From: Tenacibaculum sp. 190524A02b
GTDB taxonomy: Bacteria > Bacteroidota > Bacteroidia > Flavobacteriales > Flavobacteriaceae
Direction: 5' to 3'
DNA: 64,000 nt
Assembly: GCF_964036645.1 (NCBI RefSeq)
Contig: NZ_OZ038525.1
Coordinates: forward strand, 3,228,001 to 3,292,000
The position numbers and the translations under genes are program-made. Under the pieces are notes generated by a model. It searched no databases. It was not told where the DNA came from and saw nothing but the letters and a program-made list of their open reading frames with translations. Positions 8,801-17,012 of this stretch are shown one piece after another (the stretch's first letter is position 1; the number at the start of each line of letters is the position of its first letter).

Positions 8801-8941
8801 CAAATCTTAAGTTTTAATTCTAATTTTTGCTCAAAAATGTGATGCCTAAAATAAAAAAAATACTTGAATCTTTGGCCAAACTGCCCGTCATTGTTAATAT
8901 TTATTCTTTTTTTTGCAGTAACAATTCAACTAAAATTAAGT

Positions 8942-9514
8942 ATGAAACGTATTGTAATTTTTGCTTCGGGCTCAGGATCCAATGCCGAAAACATTATTAA
9001 ACATTTCCAAAACTCTTCTATAGCTAGGGTTACTAACGTGCTTTCTAACAATGAGTATGCCAAAGTTTTTGATCGTTGTAAACGACTTAAAATATCAGCA
9101 AAACATTTCAATAGACAAGATTTTATAAAAGAAGACACAATTCTTAAATTTTTGTTAAAAGAGGCGGATTATATAATTTTAGCTGGTTTTTTATGGAAAG
9201 TTCCTTCAAAAATAGTAGATGCTTTTCCTAATAAAATAATTAACGTACACCCTGCTCTTTTGCCTAAATATGGTGGAAAAGGTATGTATGGAATGCATGT
9301 TCATAAGGCTGTTAAAGAAAATAATGAAGAAGAAAGTGGTATTACTATACATTATGTAAATGAACATTATGATGAAGGTAATATTATTTTCCAAGCCAAA
9401 ACTATACTTTCAAAAGAAGATTCTCCTGAAACTATTGCTGAAAAAATACATGAACTTGAGTATGCTTTTTTTCCTAAAGTAATTGAAAATGTAATTTTAG
9501 ATAATGGGGAATAA
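8942..9514 (+). CDS. purN: Phosphoribosylglycinamide formyltransferase
   Basis: A 190-residue enzyme of purine synthesis that transfers a formyl group from 10-formyl-tetrahydrofolate to GAR. Seen: the glycine-rich start FASGSGSNAENI, catalytic N101 and H103 in NVHPALLPKYGG, and D144 in HYDEGNI. I chose the ATG at 8942; the open frame extends upstream to 8864, but the extra residues are hydrophobic and absent from the family, which starts at KRIVIFASG. Overlaps the following RNase H gene by 11 nt. Confidence 0.95.
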   Translation: MKRIVIFASGSGSNAENIIKHFQNSSIARVTNVLSNNEYAKVFDRCKRLKISAKHFNRQDFIKEDTILKFLLKEADYIILAGFLWKVPSKIVDAFPNKIINVHPALLPKYGGKGMYGMHVHKAVKENNEEESGITIHYVNEHYDEGNIIFQAKTILSKEDSPETIAEKIHELEYAFFPKVIENVILDNGE

Positions 9515-10142
9515 AAAAAAGTATTATGTTGTTTGGAAAGGTAAAAAAACAGGAATTTTCACATCTTGGGATGCTTGTAAGAAACAAATAAATGGTTTTG
9601 AAGGTGCTCAATACAAATCTTTTATTGATAAAACTGAGGCTGAAAAAGCTTTCAAAAAAAGTTTTAATGACTATAAAGGTATTAACACTAAAAAGAAAGT
9701 TTTATCTAAAAGTGAGAAAGAAAAATATGGTACTCCAATTTTAGAAAGTATTTCTGTAGATGCCGCTTGTGCTGGAAATCCTGGTATTATGGAGTATAGA
9801 GGTGTTTTAACTCACAACAAAAAGGAAATATTTAGAATGGGGCCTTTTAAAAATGGTACTAACAATATTGGTGAGTTTTTAGCTCTAGTTCATGGAATTG
9901 CGTTGCTAAAGAGTAAAAAAAAGGAAAGTATTCCTATTTACTCTGATTCAAAAATAGCTATGGGATGGGTACTGAAAAAGCAATGTAAAACTAATATTAC
10001 TTTTGATGAATCTAATAAAGATGTTCTTGAATTAATTAAAAGAGCAGAACTATGGCTGCAAAAAAACACCTTTTCTACTCCTATTTTAAAATGGGAAACA
10101 AAAGCTTGGGGAGAAATTCCAGCTGATTTTGGCAGAAAATAA
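9504..10142 (+). CDS. rnhA: Ribonuclease H with N-terminal viroplasmin domain
   Basis: 212 residues. Positions 5-55 (KYYVVWKGKKTGIFTSWDACKKQINGF) form the caulimovirus-viroplasmin-like domain that binds RNA-DNA hybrids, as in eukaryotic RNase H1. A basic linker leads to the RNase HI domain with D86 (SVDAACAGNPG), E124 (NNIGEFLAL), D148 (YSDSKIA) and D208 (ADFGRK), all four catalytic residues. It degrades RNA in RNA-DNA hybrids such as R-loops and primers. Translationally coupled to purN by an 11-nt overlap. Confidence 0.93.
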   Translation: MGNKKKYYVVWKGKKTGIFTSWDACKKQINGFEGAQYKSFIDKTEAEKAFKKSFNDYKGINTKKKVLSKSEKEKYGTPILESISVDAACAGNPGIMEYRGVLTHNKKEIFRMGPFKNGTNNIGEFLALVHGIALLKSKKKESIPIYSDSKIAMGWVLKKQCKTNITFDESNKDVLELIKRAELWLQKNTFSTPILKWETKAWGEIPADFGRK

Positions 10143-10201
10143 AAAAAGCTGAGTTTTAAAAAAAAACAGCCTTTTATATTACGTAACTATTTTAAATTTT
10201 A

Positions 10202-10546
10202 TTATTTAATAGCAATCTTGGTTTCTTCTTTCCAAGTTTGAACACTTGCTACTGTATTATCTTTATAATCTATTTCTTTTAATCCATCTTTATGCCACAT
10301 AAACCACTTCCCAACTTTTTTACCATCTTCATAGTGAGCTATGGCTGTTTTATTTCCTTTTTCGTCAAAGGTCATCCAAGTTCCTGCTAATTTTTTATCT
10401 TTAAAGAAACCTTGTTCTTTTACTGTACCATCTTTATAAAAATAAGTAACCTTTACTAAGTCCCCAGCCTTTTCAAACTTAGGCTCTTCCTGTGCCTGTA
10501 CCATTGCAAAAGCTAAACCACAAGCTAAAACGACTAATTTCTTCAT
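10202..10546 (-). CDS. Exported MORN/YwqK-type repeat protein
   Basis: 114 residues from the ATG at 10546. A signal peptide (MKKLVVLACGLAFAMVQAQ) is followed by MORN-like units of ~22 residues (VKEQGFFKDKKLAGTWMTFDEKGN; TAIAHYEDGKKVGKWFMWHKDG). Homologues are often labelled YwqK-family antitoxin, a label with little meaning here because no toxin is adjacent. The frame extends to 10570, but the promoter -7 box at 10579-10586 and the position of the signal peptide favour 10546. Periplasmic or surface protein of unknown function. Confidence 0.8.
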   Translation of the reverse strand: MKKLVVLACGLAFAMVQAQEEPKFEKAGDLVKVTYFYKDGTVKEQGFFKDKKLAGTWMTFDEKGNKTAIAHYEDGKKVGKWFMWHKDGLKEIDYKDNTVASVQTWKEETKIAIK

Positions 10547-10578
10547 ATCTAATATTCTATTCGTTAACATTTATAAAA

Positions 10579-10606
10579 CAAATATAACATTAATTTTACA
10601 AACAAA
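10579..10606 (-). promoter_or_regulatory. Promoter of the MORN-repeat gene
   Basis: The minus strand has TATATTTG (10579-10586) preceded by TTTG (10603-10606) with 16 nt between, close to the Bacteroidota -33/-7 arrangement. Transcription would start near 10572, giving a ~25-nt leader to the ATG at 10546. Confidence 0.55.
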
Positions 10607-10666
10607 CAACAATTACATAACATTAAGTTAACATTAGGGTTTACAAAAGCAATAAAATCATTTTTG

Positions 10667-10674
10667 TATCTTTA
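10667..10674 (+). promoter_or_regulatory. Possible dodecin -7 element
   Basis: TATCTTTA differs from TAnnTTTG only in the last base; it is about 30 nt before the dodecin ATG. No clear -33 element. Confidence 0.35.
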
Positions 10675-10703
10675 CTAGAATATTAATCTAATAAAAAATT
10701 ATT

Positions 10704-10904
10704 ATGGCAGTAATGAAAGTTATTGAAGTACTTTCTAACTCTGAAAAGAGCTGGGAAGATGCAACTAAACAAGCTATCAAACAGGCTTCAAAATCAGTAA
10801 AAAACATCAAATCAGCTTTTGTACAATCGCAAAGTGTTGTTGTTAATGATGATGAAGTGAGTGAATTTAGAGTGAATTTAAAGATTACTTTCGAGGTAAA
10901 GTAA
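10704..10904 (+). CDS. Dodecin
   Basis: A 66-residue protein matching the dodecin family over its entire length (VMKVIEVLSNSEKSWEDATKQAIKQASKSVKNIKSA, then FRVNLKITFEV). Dodecins form hollow 12-mers that store or buffer flavins, or CoA in some bacteria. Cytoplasmic. Monocistronic: a promoter-like box precedes it and a hairpin terminator follows. Confidence 0.93.
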   Translation: MAVMKVIEVLSNSEKSWEDATKQAIKQASKSVKNIKSAFVQSQSVVVNDDEVSEFRVNLKITFEVK

Positions 10905-10928
10905 TATCATAAAAACAACTACTATTCA

Positions 10929-10958
10929 AATGCGGTTTTGATTTTTCAGAATCGCATT
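10929..10958 (+). terminator. Terminator after dodecin
   Basis: A 13-bp stem (AATGCGGTTTTGA / TCAGAATCGCATT, two G-T wobbles) with loop TTTT, then CTTTTT; 24 nt after the dodecin stop. Confidence 0.75.
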
Positions 10959-10983
10959 CTTTTTACAAAAAAACACTACACAT

Positions 10984-11340
10984 ATGAACTTATTACAAAT
11001 CATACTTATTAGCATTGTTGCATTATTACACTTTTATTTTTTAATATTAGAAATGTTTTTCTGGACTAAACCTAAAGGAATTAAAACTTTTGGGTTAAAA
11101 AGTAAGGAATTTGCCGAAGAAACTAAAGTTCTTGCAGCCAATCAAGGTCTTTATAATGGATTCTTAGCTGCTGGATTAGTATGGTCTATGATTTTACAGA
11201 ATGATAACACTGCTACTTTTTTCTTAATATGTATTTTTATTGCTGGAATGTATGGTGCTTACTCTACTAAAAATAAACGAATATTTATCGTGCAATCTAT
11301 ACCAGCCTTATTAGCTTTTTTTAGTATTATTGCCCTCTAA
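10984..11340 (+). CDS. DUF1304 family membrane protein
   Basis: 118 residues with four predicted membrane helices: about 4-27, 60-75 (containing NQGLYNGFLAAGLVW), 78-95 and 100-118. The motif LAANQGLYNGFLA is diagnostic of the DUF1304 family, small integral membrane proteins of unknown function. Followed 64 nt later by an mscS-like gene on the same strand, possibly co-transcribed. Confidence 0.88.
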   Translation: MNLLQIILISIVALLHFYFLILEMFFWTKPKGIKTFGLKSKEFAEETKVLAANQGLYNGFLAAGLVWSMILQNDNTATFFLICIFIAGMYGAYSTKNKRIFIVQSIPALLAFFSIIAL

Positions 11341-11404
11341 TCTAGCTACAAAAACTACTTCTACTACGCTATCAAATAACAAATCATTAAAAATCAAATT
11401 AAAA

Positions 11405-12211
11405 ATGGAAACAAACATTGAAAAGTTAAAAGAATTATTGCTAGAGTACGGTCCAAAAGTAATCTCAGCATTTATTATCCTAATTATTGGTTTATGGATT
11501 ATTAAACTAATTATGAAAGGTGTTAAAAAAGTGATGGTTAAACGTGAATTAGACGCTTCTTTACAAGGTTTTTTAATTAGTTTAACAAGTTGGGCGTTAA
11601 AAATATTTTTATTTGTAACTGTAGCTGGGCAATTAGGTGTTGAAACAACTTCTTTTGCAGCTATTATAGCCGCAGCTGGTTTAGCTATTGGTATGGCTCT
11701 TCAAGGGTCTTTAGCTAATTTTGCTGGAGGTGCGTTAATTATGATTTTCAGACCTTTTAAAATTGGTGATTATATTGAGGCACAAGGTGAACAAGGAGTT
11801 GTGAAGGACATACAGATTTTCACTACAAAATTAAATACTATTGACAACAAAGAAGTTATCCTACCTAACGGAGCGTTATCAAATGGAAACATCATTAATT
11901 ATTCCGCTGAACCAACAAGACGTGTTGATTTAACTTTTGGTGTTTCTTATGATGCAGACATCAAACAAACCAAAGAAGTATTATTAAGTGTTATTAATAA
12001 CACGCCATTTACTTTAAAAACTCCTGCTCCTGCTGTAATAGTTGGTGAATTAGCAGATAGCTCTGTAAATTTTATCACTAGAACTTGGGTAAATTCTGCT
12101 GATTATTGGGATGCTTACTTTCACATTACAGAAAATGTAAAAATAGAATTAGACAAAGCTGGAATTGAAATACCTTACCCTCACTCTGTTGAAATACAAA
12201 AAGAAGGTTAA
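11405..12211 (+). CDS. mscS: Small-conductance mechanosensitive channel (MscS family)
   Basis: 268 residues from the ATG at 11405; the longer frame from 11330 adds a Ser/Thr/Lys-rich stretch lacking family similarity. Three membrane helices lead into the pore helix TM3 (about 85-120: ETTSFAAIIAAAGLAIGMALQGSLANFAGGALIMIF), rich in Gly/Ala as in E. coli MscS. The cytoplasmic beta domain (FKIGDYIEAQGEQGVVKDIQIF) and the C-terminal alpha/beta domain follow. It releases solutes under hypo-osmotic stress at the inner membrane. Confidence 0.94.
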   Translation: METNIEKLKELLLEYGPKVISAFIILIIGLWIIKLIMKGVKKVMVKRELDASLQGFLISLTSWALKIFLFVTVAGQLGVETTSFAAIIAAAGLAIGMALQGSLANFAGGALIMIFRPFKIGDYIEAQGEQGVVKDIQIFTTKLNTIDNKEVILPNGALSNGNIINYSAEPTRRVDLTFGVSYDADIKQTKEVLLSVINNTPFTLKTPAPAVIVGELADSSVNFITRTWVNSADYWDAYFHITENVKIELDKAGIEIPYPHSVEIQKEG

Positions 12212-12219
12212 ATGAATAA

Positions 12220-12894
12220 TTACTTCTTTTTTTGAGGAGTAACCACAAAATCTTTTAAATAAAAAGGTTCAAAATAAGCGACATCTTCGATGTCGTTTTT
12301 TTTGTACTTTTCATAACTTAAGATGGCCATTTCCTTTGCTGAAGGAAATTTATCTTCAACAAAAAAAGCATTTTTATTAAGTATAACTTCTTTACACTTA
12401 TCCACTCCATCTCCTACAAAATAGACTTTCTTTGTTTCTAATAGCTCTTGAAAAGAAACTTCATCTATAATTTCAGCTTTAATTTCTCTTTGTTGTATGT
12501 ATTCTCTATTATACATTGATGAATACACTTCCATCCTTCTTGCATCTAACATAGGTAAAATAATTCCTTCTTCAATTTCAACCTGCATAGCTAACGACTG
12601 TAAAGTATCAACAGATATTAAAGGAACATCTAATGAGAAACACAAACCTTTAGCCGCAGAAACACCAATTCTCAGTCCTGTATAAGATCCTGGTCCTTTA
12701 CTTACTGCTATTGCATCAATAGCTCCTCTATTTATACCAGCTTCTTTAAGAACATCTTCTATAAAAGGATGTAATTTTTCAGCATGTGAATAATTACCAT
12801 CATTTAATTCTTTAAATGCGACTACCTCTCCTTCTTTTGCAATGCTTACTGAACAGTTTTTTGTTGCTGTTTCAATGTTTAAAATTAATGCCAC
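12220..12894 (-). CDS. tsaB: tRNA threonylcarbamoyladenosine biosynthesis protein TsaB
   Basis: 224 residues with the ASKHA-fold pattern of TsaB: ILNIETATKNCSVSI at the start, HAEKLHPFIEDVLKEAG, and VSKGPGSYTGLRIGVSAAKGLC near residues 65-87. TsaB is the non-catalytic partner of TsaD/TsaE in making t6A37 on tRNAs that read ANN codons. Monogenic unit with a canonical -7 box upstream. Convergent with mscS (8 nt between stops). Confidence 0.95.
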   Translation of the reverse strand: MALILNIETATKNCSVSIAKEGEVVAFKELNDGNYSHAEKLHPFIEDVLKEAGINRGAIDAIAVSKGPGSYTGLRIGVSAAKGLCFSLDVPLISVDTLQSLAMQVEIEEGIILPMLDARRMEVYSSMYNREYIQQREIKAEIIDEVSFQELLETKKVYFVGDGVDKCKEVILNKNAFFVEDKFPSAKEMAILSYEKYKKNDIEDVAYFEPFYLKDFVVTPQKKK

Positions 12895-12914
12895 TAATCA
12901 AGTATTTTGTTTTA

Positions 12915-12922
12915 CAAAGATA
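12915..12922 (-). promoter_or_regulatory. tsaB -7 promoter element
   Basis: The minus strand reads TATCTTTG, a perfect TAnnTTTG box, 21-28 nt before the tsaB start. A TTTG at 12937-12940 lies a little close (14-nt spacer) for the -33. Confidence 0.55.
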
Positions 12923-12941
12923 CAATACATTATAAACAAAA

Positions 12942-12963
12942 ACCTCACCTTGTTAGGTGAGGT
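12942..12963 (-). terminator. Terminator after the TolC-like gene
   Basis: Perfect 9-bp stem ACCTCACCT / AGGTGAGGT with a 4-nt loop; the minus strand continues with TTTTGTTT. It separates the TolC-family gene from tsaB. Confidence 0.85.
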
Positions 12964-12994
12964 CGTATATATCAACAATAAATTATCCCTTCAT

Positions 12995-14323
12995 TTAATC
13001 TATTATCGATTCCCCAAAATAGAATTTTAATACTTTTGTTTTAAAAACGTAATCATATTTAGCTCTAATCATGGCCCCTTCCGCATTCACTAAACGATTA
13101 CGAACTTGATCATAATCAAATTGTGTCATCGTTCCATAATCATAACTTACCTGTGCATTTTTAAAAGCTTCTTTTTGTGCTTCTAAAGAAACTTGTGCTG
13201 CTTCATACGTTTTAGCCGCAGCTTTGGCATCTAAAAATGCTTGTTCAATAGTTTGTTGTAATTGTAATTTCTGATTCTCTAAAGCTAACTCTGAAATACT
13301 TTTATTAATCCTAGATTGTTCAACATTCGCGTCGGTTTTGAAGCCATTAAAAATTGGTATATTGATATTGAACCCAACACTATACCTCAACTGATTTTCT
13401 AATTGTTTAAATAAACCTCCCTGAGAAATATCTGTTTTTAAATCATAAAAATACCCCGAACTTGTTCCTGCAGATAATGATAAAGATGGTAAGTAAGCGC
13501 TTCTAGCAATCTCAATATTCAAATCAGAATTTTGCACATTTAGTTTTTCTCTTTTTATTTCAGGCATGTTAAATAAAGCTTTTTCGTACACCTGTTTAGA
13601 ACTATTATACAACAAAGCAGCTGATGGAGAATCTATTTCTATCTTAGTTACATCAAAATTCTCAGATGAAACCTGTAATAATTGAGCAAGCCTCAACAAA
13701 GCTAAGTTCAAAGTATTTTCTTGCAGAACTACATTTTGTTGATCATTGGCTGCTGTAGATTCCACATTTAACAAATCTCCTTTAGGAATAGCGCCTGCTT
13801 CAAATTGTGCCTTCGCTCTTTCTATCTGTTTTTTACTAATTTCTGCTTGTACTAAAGCCACTGCTAAATTTTCTTTGGCAAATAATACATTCAAATAAGT
13901 ATTTATAACATTTAGCGAAATATCATTTTCGATTTTTTGTATATCTAATTGGCTTTGTTCAATTCCTAATAAAGCTTGTTTTTTGGTATTTAAGTTTCTA
14001 AAACCATTAAAAACTGTATACCCTGCACTTATACCAACTGAACCACCAAATGAAGTTGTAGACCCAACCCTTGTGTTTGTTATTTGATTAATAACTGGAC
14101 CAATTCCTAACGACCCACTGGTAGAAGCACTCAAAGTAGGTAAAAAATTTCCTTTAGCACTTTTAACATTAGTTTCAGCTACATCTAAATTTAATTTATT
14201 TTGCTTAATACTAATATTATTTTTTAATGCATAATTAACACATTCTTTTAAAGTCCATTGTTTTTGTGAATAAGCCCCCAAAGTAGCTAATAGTGTAGCT
14301 AGTAATACAATTTTTGTTTTCAA
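12995..14323 (-). CDS. TolC-family outer-membrane channel protein
   Basis: 442 residues, signal peptide (MKTKIVLLATLLATLGAYSQ), then two OEP repeats of long helices rich in Ala/Gln/Asn (for example YLNVLFAKENLAVALVQAEISKKQIERAKAQFEAGAIPKGDLL), the trimeric TolC fold. Starts WTLKECVNYALKNNISIKQ, typical of Bacteroidota TolC-like proteins. It would form the outer-membrane duct of a tripartite efflux or type I export system, but no membrane-fusion protein or pump is adjacent, so substrate and partner are unknown. Confidence 0.92.
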   Translation of the reverse strand: MKTKIVLLATLLATLGAYSQKQWTLKECVNYALKNNISIKQNKLNLDVAETNVKSAKGNFLPTLSASTSGSLGIGPVINQITNTRVGSTTSFGGSVGISAGYTVFNGFRNLNTKKQALLGIEQSQLDIQKIENDISLNVINTYLNVLFAKENLAVALVQAEISKKQIERAKAQFEAGAIPKGDLLNVESTAANDQQNVVLQENTLNLALLRLAQLLQVSSENFDVTKIEIDSPSAALLYNSSKQVYEKALFNMPEIKREKLNVQNSDLNIEIARSAYLPSLSLSAGTSSGYFYDLKTDISQGGLFKQLENQLRYSVGFNINIPIFNGFKTDANVEQSRINKSISELALENQKLQLQQTIEQAFLDAKAAAKTYEAAQVSLEAQKEAFKNAQVSYDYGTMTQFDYDQVRNRLVNAEGAMIRAKYDYVFKTKVLKFYFGESIID

Positions 14324-14543
14324 AACCTAATATTTTTATGTTCTGTTAGTTTGTTTCAATATATATTCCAAACAATAAAACAAAAACAAACAACTAAAAA
14401 TCAGAAGTTTAGTTTTTGACAAATTAAAAAACCGTCTAAAAACGAACATAAAAGTGTTTGCTTTTGAACAGCTTTTTTTATTGTTTGCCAATATATGACG
14501 AACATTGTTTAATTATGTTACAAAAAAAGAATGCTTTCTGTAA

Positions 14544-14759
14544 TTAATTTTTGTTTTTCTTTTTATATCTATAAATAAAGTAAAATAAAACTCCTACCAA
14601 TATGTATGGAAAAATCATTAAATAGGTAATTCCATTATTCACTCCTTCAGCCATTGTTTCATTCCCTCCTTCTACAACCGCCTTACACATTGCACATTGA
14701 GCATTAGAAAACTCTAATACTAAAAAAAATATTAAAAAAAGTGTTATTCTTTTATCCAT
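14544..14759 (-). CDS. Small membrane protein with CxxC, oxidase-assembly operon
   Basis: 71 residues: a signal-like segment (1-20), then CAMC at about 22-25, then a membrane helix (about 44-65: YLMIFPYILVGVLFYFIYRY) and a basic tail. Overlaps the upstream DUF420 gene by 8 nt and is the last gene of the oxidase-assembly run. The pair of cysteines facing the periplasm, next to Sco, suggests copper or thiol chemistry (inference). I do not recognise a named family. Confidence 0.75.
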   Translation of the reverse strand: MDKRITLFLIFFLVLEFSNAQCAMCKAVVEGGNETMAEGVNNGITYLMIFPYILVGVLFYFIYRYKKKNKN

Positions 14760-15282
14760 AATATGGCGCTATCATTATATAAACAATTACTCCCGTTACC
14801 GCTACATACAACCATAAAGGAAATGTAATTTTTGCTATTTTTTTATGTTCAGGAAATTTAGATAATTTCGCTCTCATAAAAGTTATTAATACAAATGGAA
14901 TAACAACTATTGACAAAATAATATGCGTAACTAGTATAAATAAATAGATGTATTTTACAATCCCTTCTCCTCCAAACTTTGTTGAATCGGAAGTCATATG
15001 ATAGGCAACATACATTACTAAAAACAATGCTGAACAAATAATTGCGGTGGTAGTTAGTTTTTCATGTAACTTTCTATTTCCTTTTTTTATAGCCACTACA
15101 GAAGCCAACAATAAAACAGCAGTCAGTCCATTTATGGATGCATAAATAGGTGGTAAAAAAGACAATGGTTCTACATTAGGAATTTTTATCCCAAACAAAG
15201 CTGCTACTGCTAATGGAATAACTATTGATACTATAGTTATAAATCGTTTGTATTTCTTTTCTTCTATGCTTGTATTACTCAT
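14752..15282 (-). CDS. DUF420 membrane protein, probable cytochrome oxidase assembly
   Basis: 176 residues with five predicted membrane helices and histidines in or near them (KLHEKLTTTAIICSALFLVMYVAYHMTSD, VTHIILSIVVIPFVLITFMRAKL, EHKKIAKITFPLWLYVAVTGVIVYIMI). The arrangement fits DUF420 proteins, found beside caa3-type oxidase genes and Sco and linked to oxidase assembly. Start overlaps the sco stop by 8 nt. Confidence 0.85.
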   Translation of the reverse strand: MSNTSIEEKKYKRFITIVSIVIPLAVAALFGIKIPNVEPLSFLPPIYASINGLTAVLLLASVVAIKKGNRKLHEKLTTTAIICSALFLVMYVAYHMTSDSTKFGGEGIVKYIYLFILVTHIILSIVVIPFVLITFMRAKLSKFPEHKKIAKITFPLWLYVAVTGVIVYIMIAPYYG

Positions 15283-15922
15283 TTAACAACAATTTAATAT
15301 CTTGTTTTAACTCATTAACCTGATCAGAAAGCCCATGTTCCTCAAGAGCTCTATAAAATGCTATTGGGTTTCCATGTTCATCATACCTTGATCTCAAATA
15401 TCCATCTTTATCTACTAAAGCAAATAAGCCTGAATGATAAAATCCTCCATGATCATTATCACCTACACCTACAGGTAATTTAAAGCCATCGTTAGACAAT
15501 TTAAAAACCACCTCTTCTGGTTTCCCTGTTAATAAATGCCAATTTTTATGATTAATTCCATATCTTTTAGCATACTCTTTTAGTTGATTGGGTGTATCAA
15601 TATCTGGTGTTATTGAAAATGATGCTATTCCAAAATTAGGATTCCCCATAAACTCATTTTGAATCGTTACCATTTTTTGATTCATTATAGGGCAAATTGT
15701 AGGACAGGTAGCAAAAAAGAACTCTACCACATATACTTTCCCTTTATAACTTTCATTATTTACGGTTTCTCCAAATTGATTTATAAACTCAAAAGCTGGC
15801 ACCTTATTAAAGGTATGTAAATCTGCTGTTTGAAAATGTCTCACAATTTTTGGCACTGCATAAATACCAAACAACAAAATTATAAACGATATTCCTACGT
15901 ATGAATACTTATTTTTTTTCAT
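15275..15922 (-). CDS. SCO1/SenC family copper chaperone
   Basis: 215 residues: an N-terminal membrane anchor (8-25), then a thioredoxin-fold domain in the periplasm. The copper ligands of the family are present: C73 and C77 in ATCPTICPIM and H163 in GGFYHSGLF. Sco proteins deliver copper to, or keep reduced, the CuA site of cytochrome oxidase subunit II. Overlaps both neighbours (14 nt upstream, 8 nt downstream), so tightly co-expressed with the other assembly genes. Confidence 0.93.
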   Translation of the reverse strand: MKKNKYSYVGISFIILLFGIYAVPKIVRHFQTADLHTFNKVPAFEFINQFGETVNNESYKGKVYVVEFFFATCPTICPIMNQKMVTIQNEFMGNPNFGIASFSITPDIDTPNQLKEYAKRYGINHKNWHLLTGKPEEVVFKLSNDGFKLPVGVGDNDHGGFYHSGLFALVDKDGYLRSRYDEHGNPIAFYRALEEHGLSDQVNELKQDIKLLLNE

Positions 15923-16586
15923 TTGAAATCTTATTTATCCTTCTATCTTCACTTCTGTTTTTCTTTAATGCAAAACTATATTCAGCCAATACTACTTTAA
16001 TATCATCATGCATATCATTTTTTAATTCTGCAACCGACTTCATACTATAACCTAATAGTTCTTTATTCTCTTGGCTTTTGATTGTTGACTTCCCTCTTCG
16101 TTGATTGTTTTCTTTATCAATGATAAATGCTTTTGAGGTATGATAATTCAAATCTAAAGACATGCTTGTTTTTAAACCTTCATATATGGCTTCTATTTCT
16201 TTTTCAGAAGCGAAAAGAAATCTCCACTTTACTAAGTTTGTATTAATACTTAATCGCTTCTTTAATTTTTCTACTGCATCTTCTTGACCTTTTGCTACTA
16301 ATGAAATTAGTTGAAAGTCTGAATAACCATAGAACTTTTTATAAACTTTTTCGTTTAAATTAAATATTTCAGCATCAGCTTTTTCAATATCATTTCCTAA
16401 AAACGTAACTACTGAAACCTTGTCTTTAAAAGAATACCCTTTATCTATTAAGGAAATATCGATTACATTTTTAGAAACTACGGGTAGTTTACCAAAGTTA
16501 TGAGTTCCTAATTGTAAAAAAATATAAAATAATAATGGGACTATAAAAAGGGCAAATAATACTATGAATTTTTGTTTTTTACTCAT
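15909..16586 (-). CDS. Cysteine-less Sco/thioredoxin-like membrane-anchored protein
   Basis: 225 residues: a membrane anchor (7-25), then an alpha/beta pattern like the thioredoxin fold (KVSVVTFLGNDI; FQLISLVAKGQEDAVEKLKKRL; WRFLFASEKEIEAIYEGL; AFIIDKENNQ). Length and element order parallel the adjacent Sco protein, yet it contains no cysteine, so it cannot bind copper by the Sco motif. Overlaps sco by 14 nt. Probably a structural partner in oxidase biogenesis (inference). Conserved in flavobacterial oxidase operons to my knowledge, but unnamed. Confidence 0.7.
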   Translation of the reverse strand: MSKKQKFIVLFALFIVPLLFYIFLQLGTHNFGKLPVVSKNVIDISLIDKGYSFKDKVSVVTFLGNDIEKADAEIFNLNEKVYKKFYGYSDFQLISLVAKGQEDAVEKLKKRLSINTNLVKWRFLFASEKEIEAIYEGLKTSMSLDLNYHTSKAFIIDKENNQRRGKSTIKSQENKELLGYSMKSVAELKNDMHDDIKVVLAEYSFALKKNRSEDRRINKISNEKK

Positions 16587-16610
16587 AATTATAAATTACG
16601 ATTAGAGCTA

Positions 16611-16640
16611 AAAAAAGGCGGTTAAACACCACCTCTTTTT
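16611..16640 (-). terminator. Hairpin between subunit IV and assembly genes
   Basis: Stem AAAAGG-C-GGT / ACC-A-CCTCTTTT with one or two mismatches and a 5-nt loop, lying between the subunit IV stop and the next start; the minus strand continues into TTTTTTT. It may terminate partially, setting lower expression of the assembly genes than of the structural subunits. Confidence 0.5.
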
Positions 16641-16655
16641 ATTTATTTTATTTGA

Positions 16656-16994
16656 TTACCATTTTACTAATGGTGCTAATGTATCGTATAAATAACCTCC
16701 TTCTATTAATACTAAGGTTACAAGGTAGCAAATTAAAAACACTGCTGTCCAAACTATTGAACGTCTAAACCATGTTTTTTCTCCTTCTAAATGCATAAAA
16801 GCCCAAGCAATATAATATGCTTTGAAAATGGTTAATATAATGAATATCCAGTTTAACCAACTTGTTCCTGGCCCATGTAAATGTAAGGCAGCTGGTTTTA
16901 ATATACCTAATACAACTTCAACAGTTGTTAATACGGTTAAGATTGCTAATACAATCCAGATTCTTTTTGTATTTGATTCGTGTGCGTGACCCAT
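16656..16994 (-). CDS. Cytochrome c oxidase subunit IV (prokaryotic type)
   Basis: 112 residues with three membrane helices (about 10-30, 45-67, 78-100) and the signature ILTIFKAYYIAWAFMHLEGE of the COX4_pro family. Structural accessory subunit of a haem-copper oxidase in the inner membrane. Begins 18 nt after the upstream subunit III gene. Confidence 0.9.
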   Translation of the reverse strand: MGHAHESNTKRIWIVLAILTVLTTVEVVLGILKPAALHLHGPGTSWLNWIFIILTIFKAYYIAWAFMHLEGEKTWFRRSIVWTAVFLICYLVTLVLIEGGYLYDTLAPLVKW

Positions 16995-17012
16995 TTTACA
17001 ATATTTTTATGA

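Noticed and set aside
8864..8941. Upstream extension of purN
   Set aside because: 26 hydrophobic residues absent from the family; the ATG at 8942 matches the conserved N-terminus.
10143..10201. Possible hairpin between rnhA and the MORN gene
   Set aside because: Only a 4-bp GCTG/CAGC core with poorly matched A/T flanks; too weak to call a terminator.
11330..11404. Upstream extension of mscS overlapping DUF1304
   Set aside because: Ser/Thr/Lys-rich residues without family similarity; the ATG at 11405 fits the usual short N-terminus.
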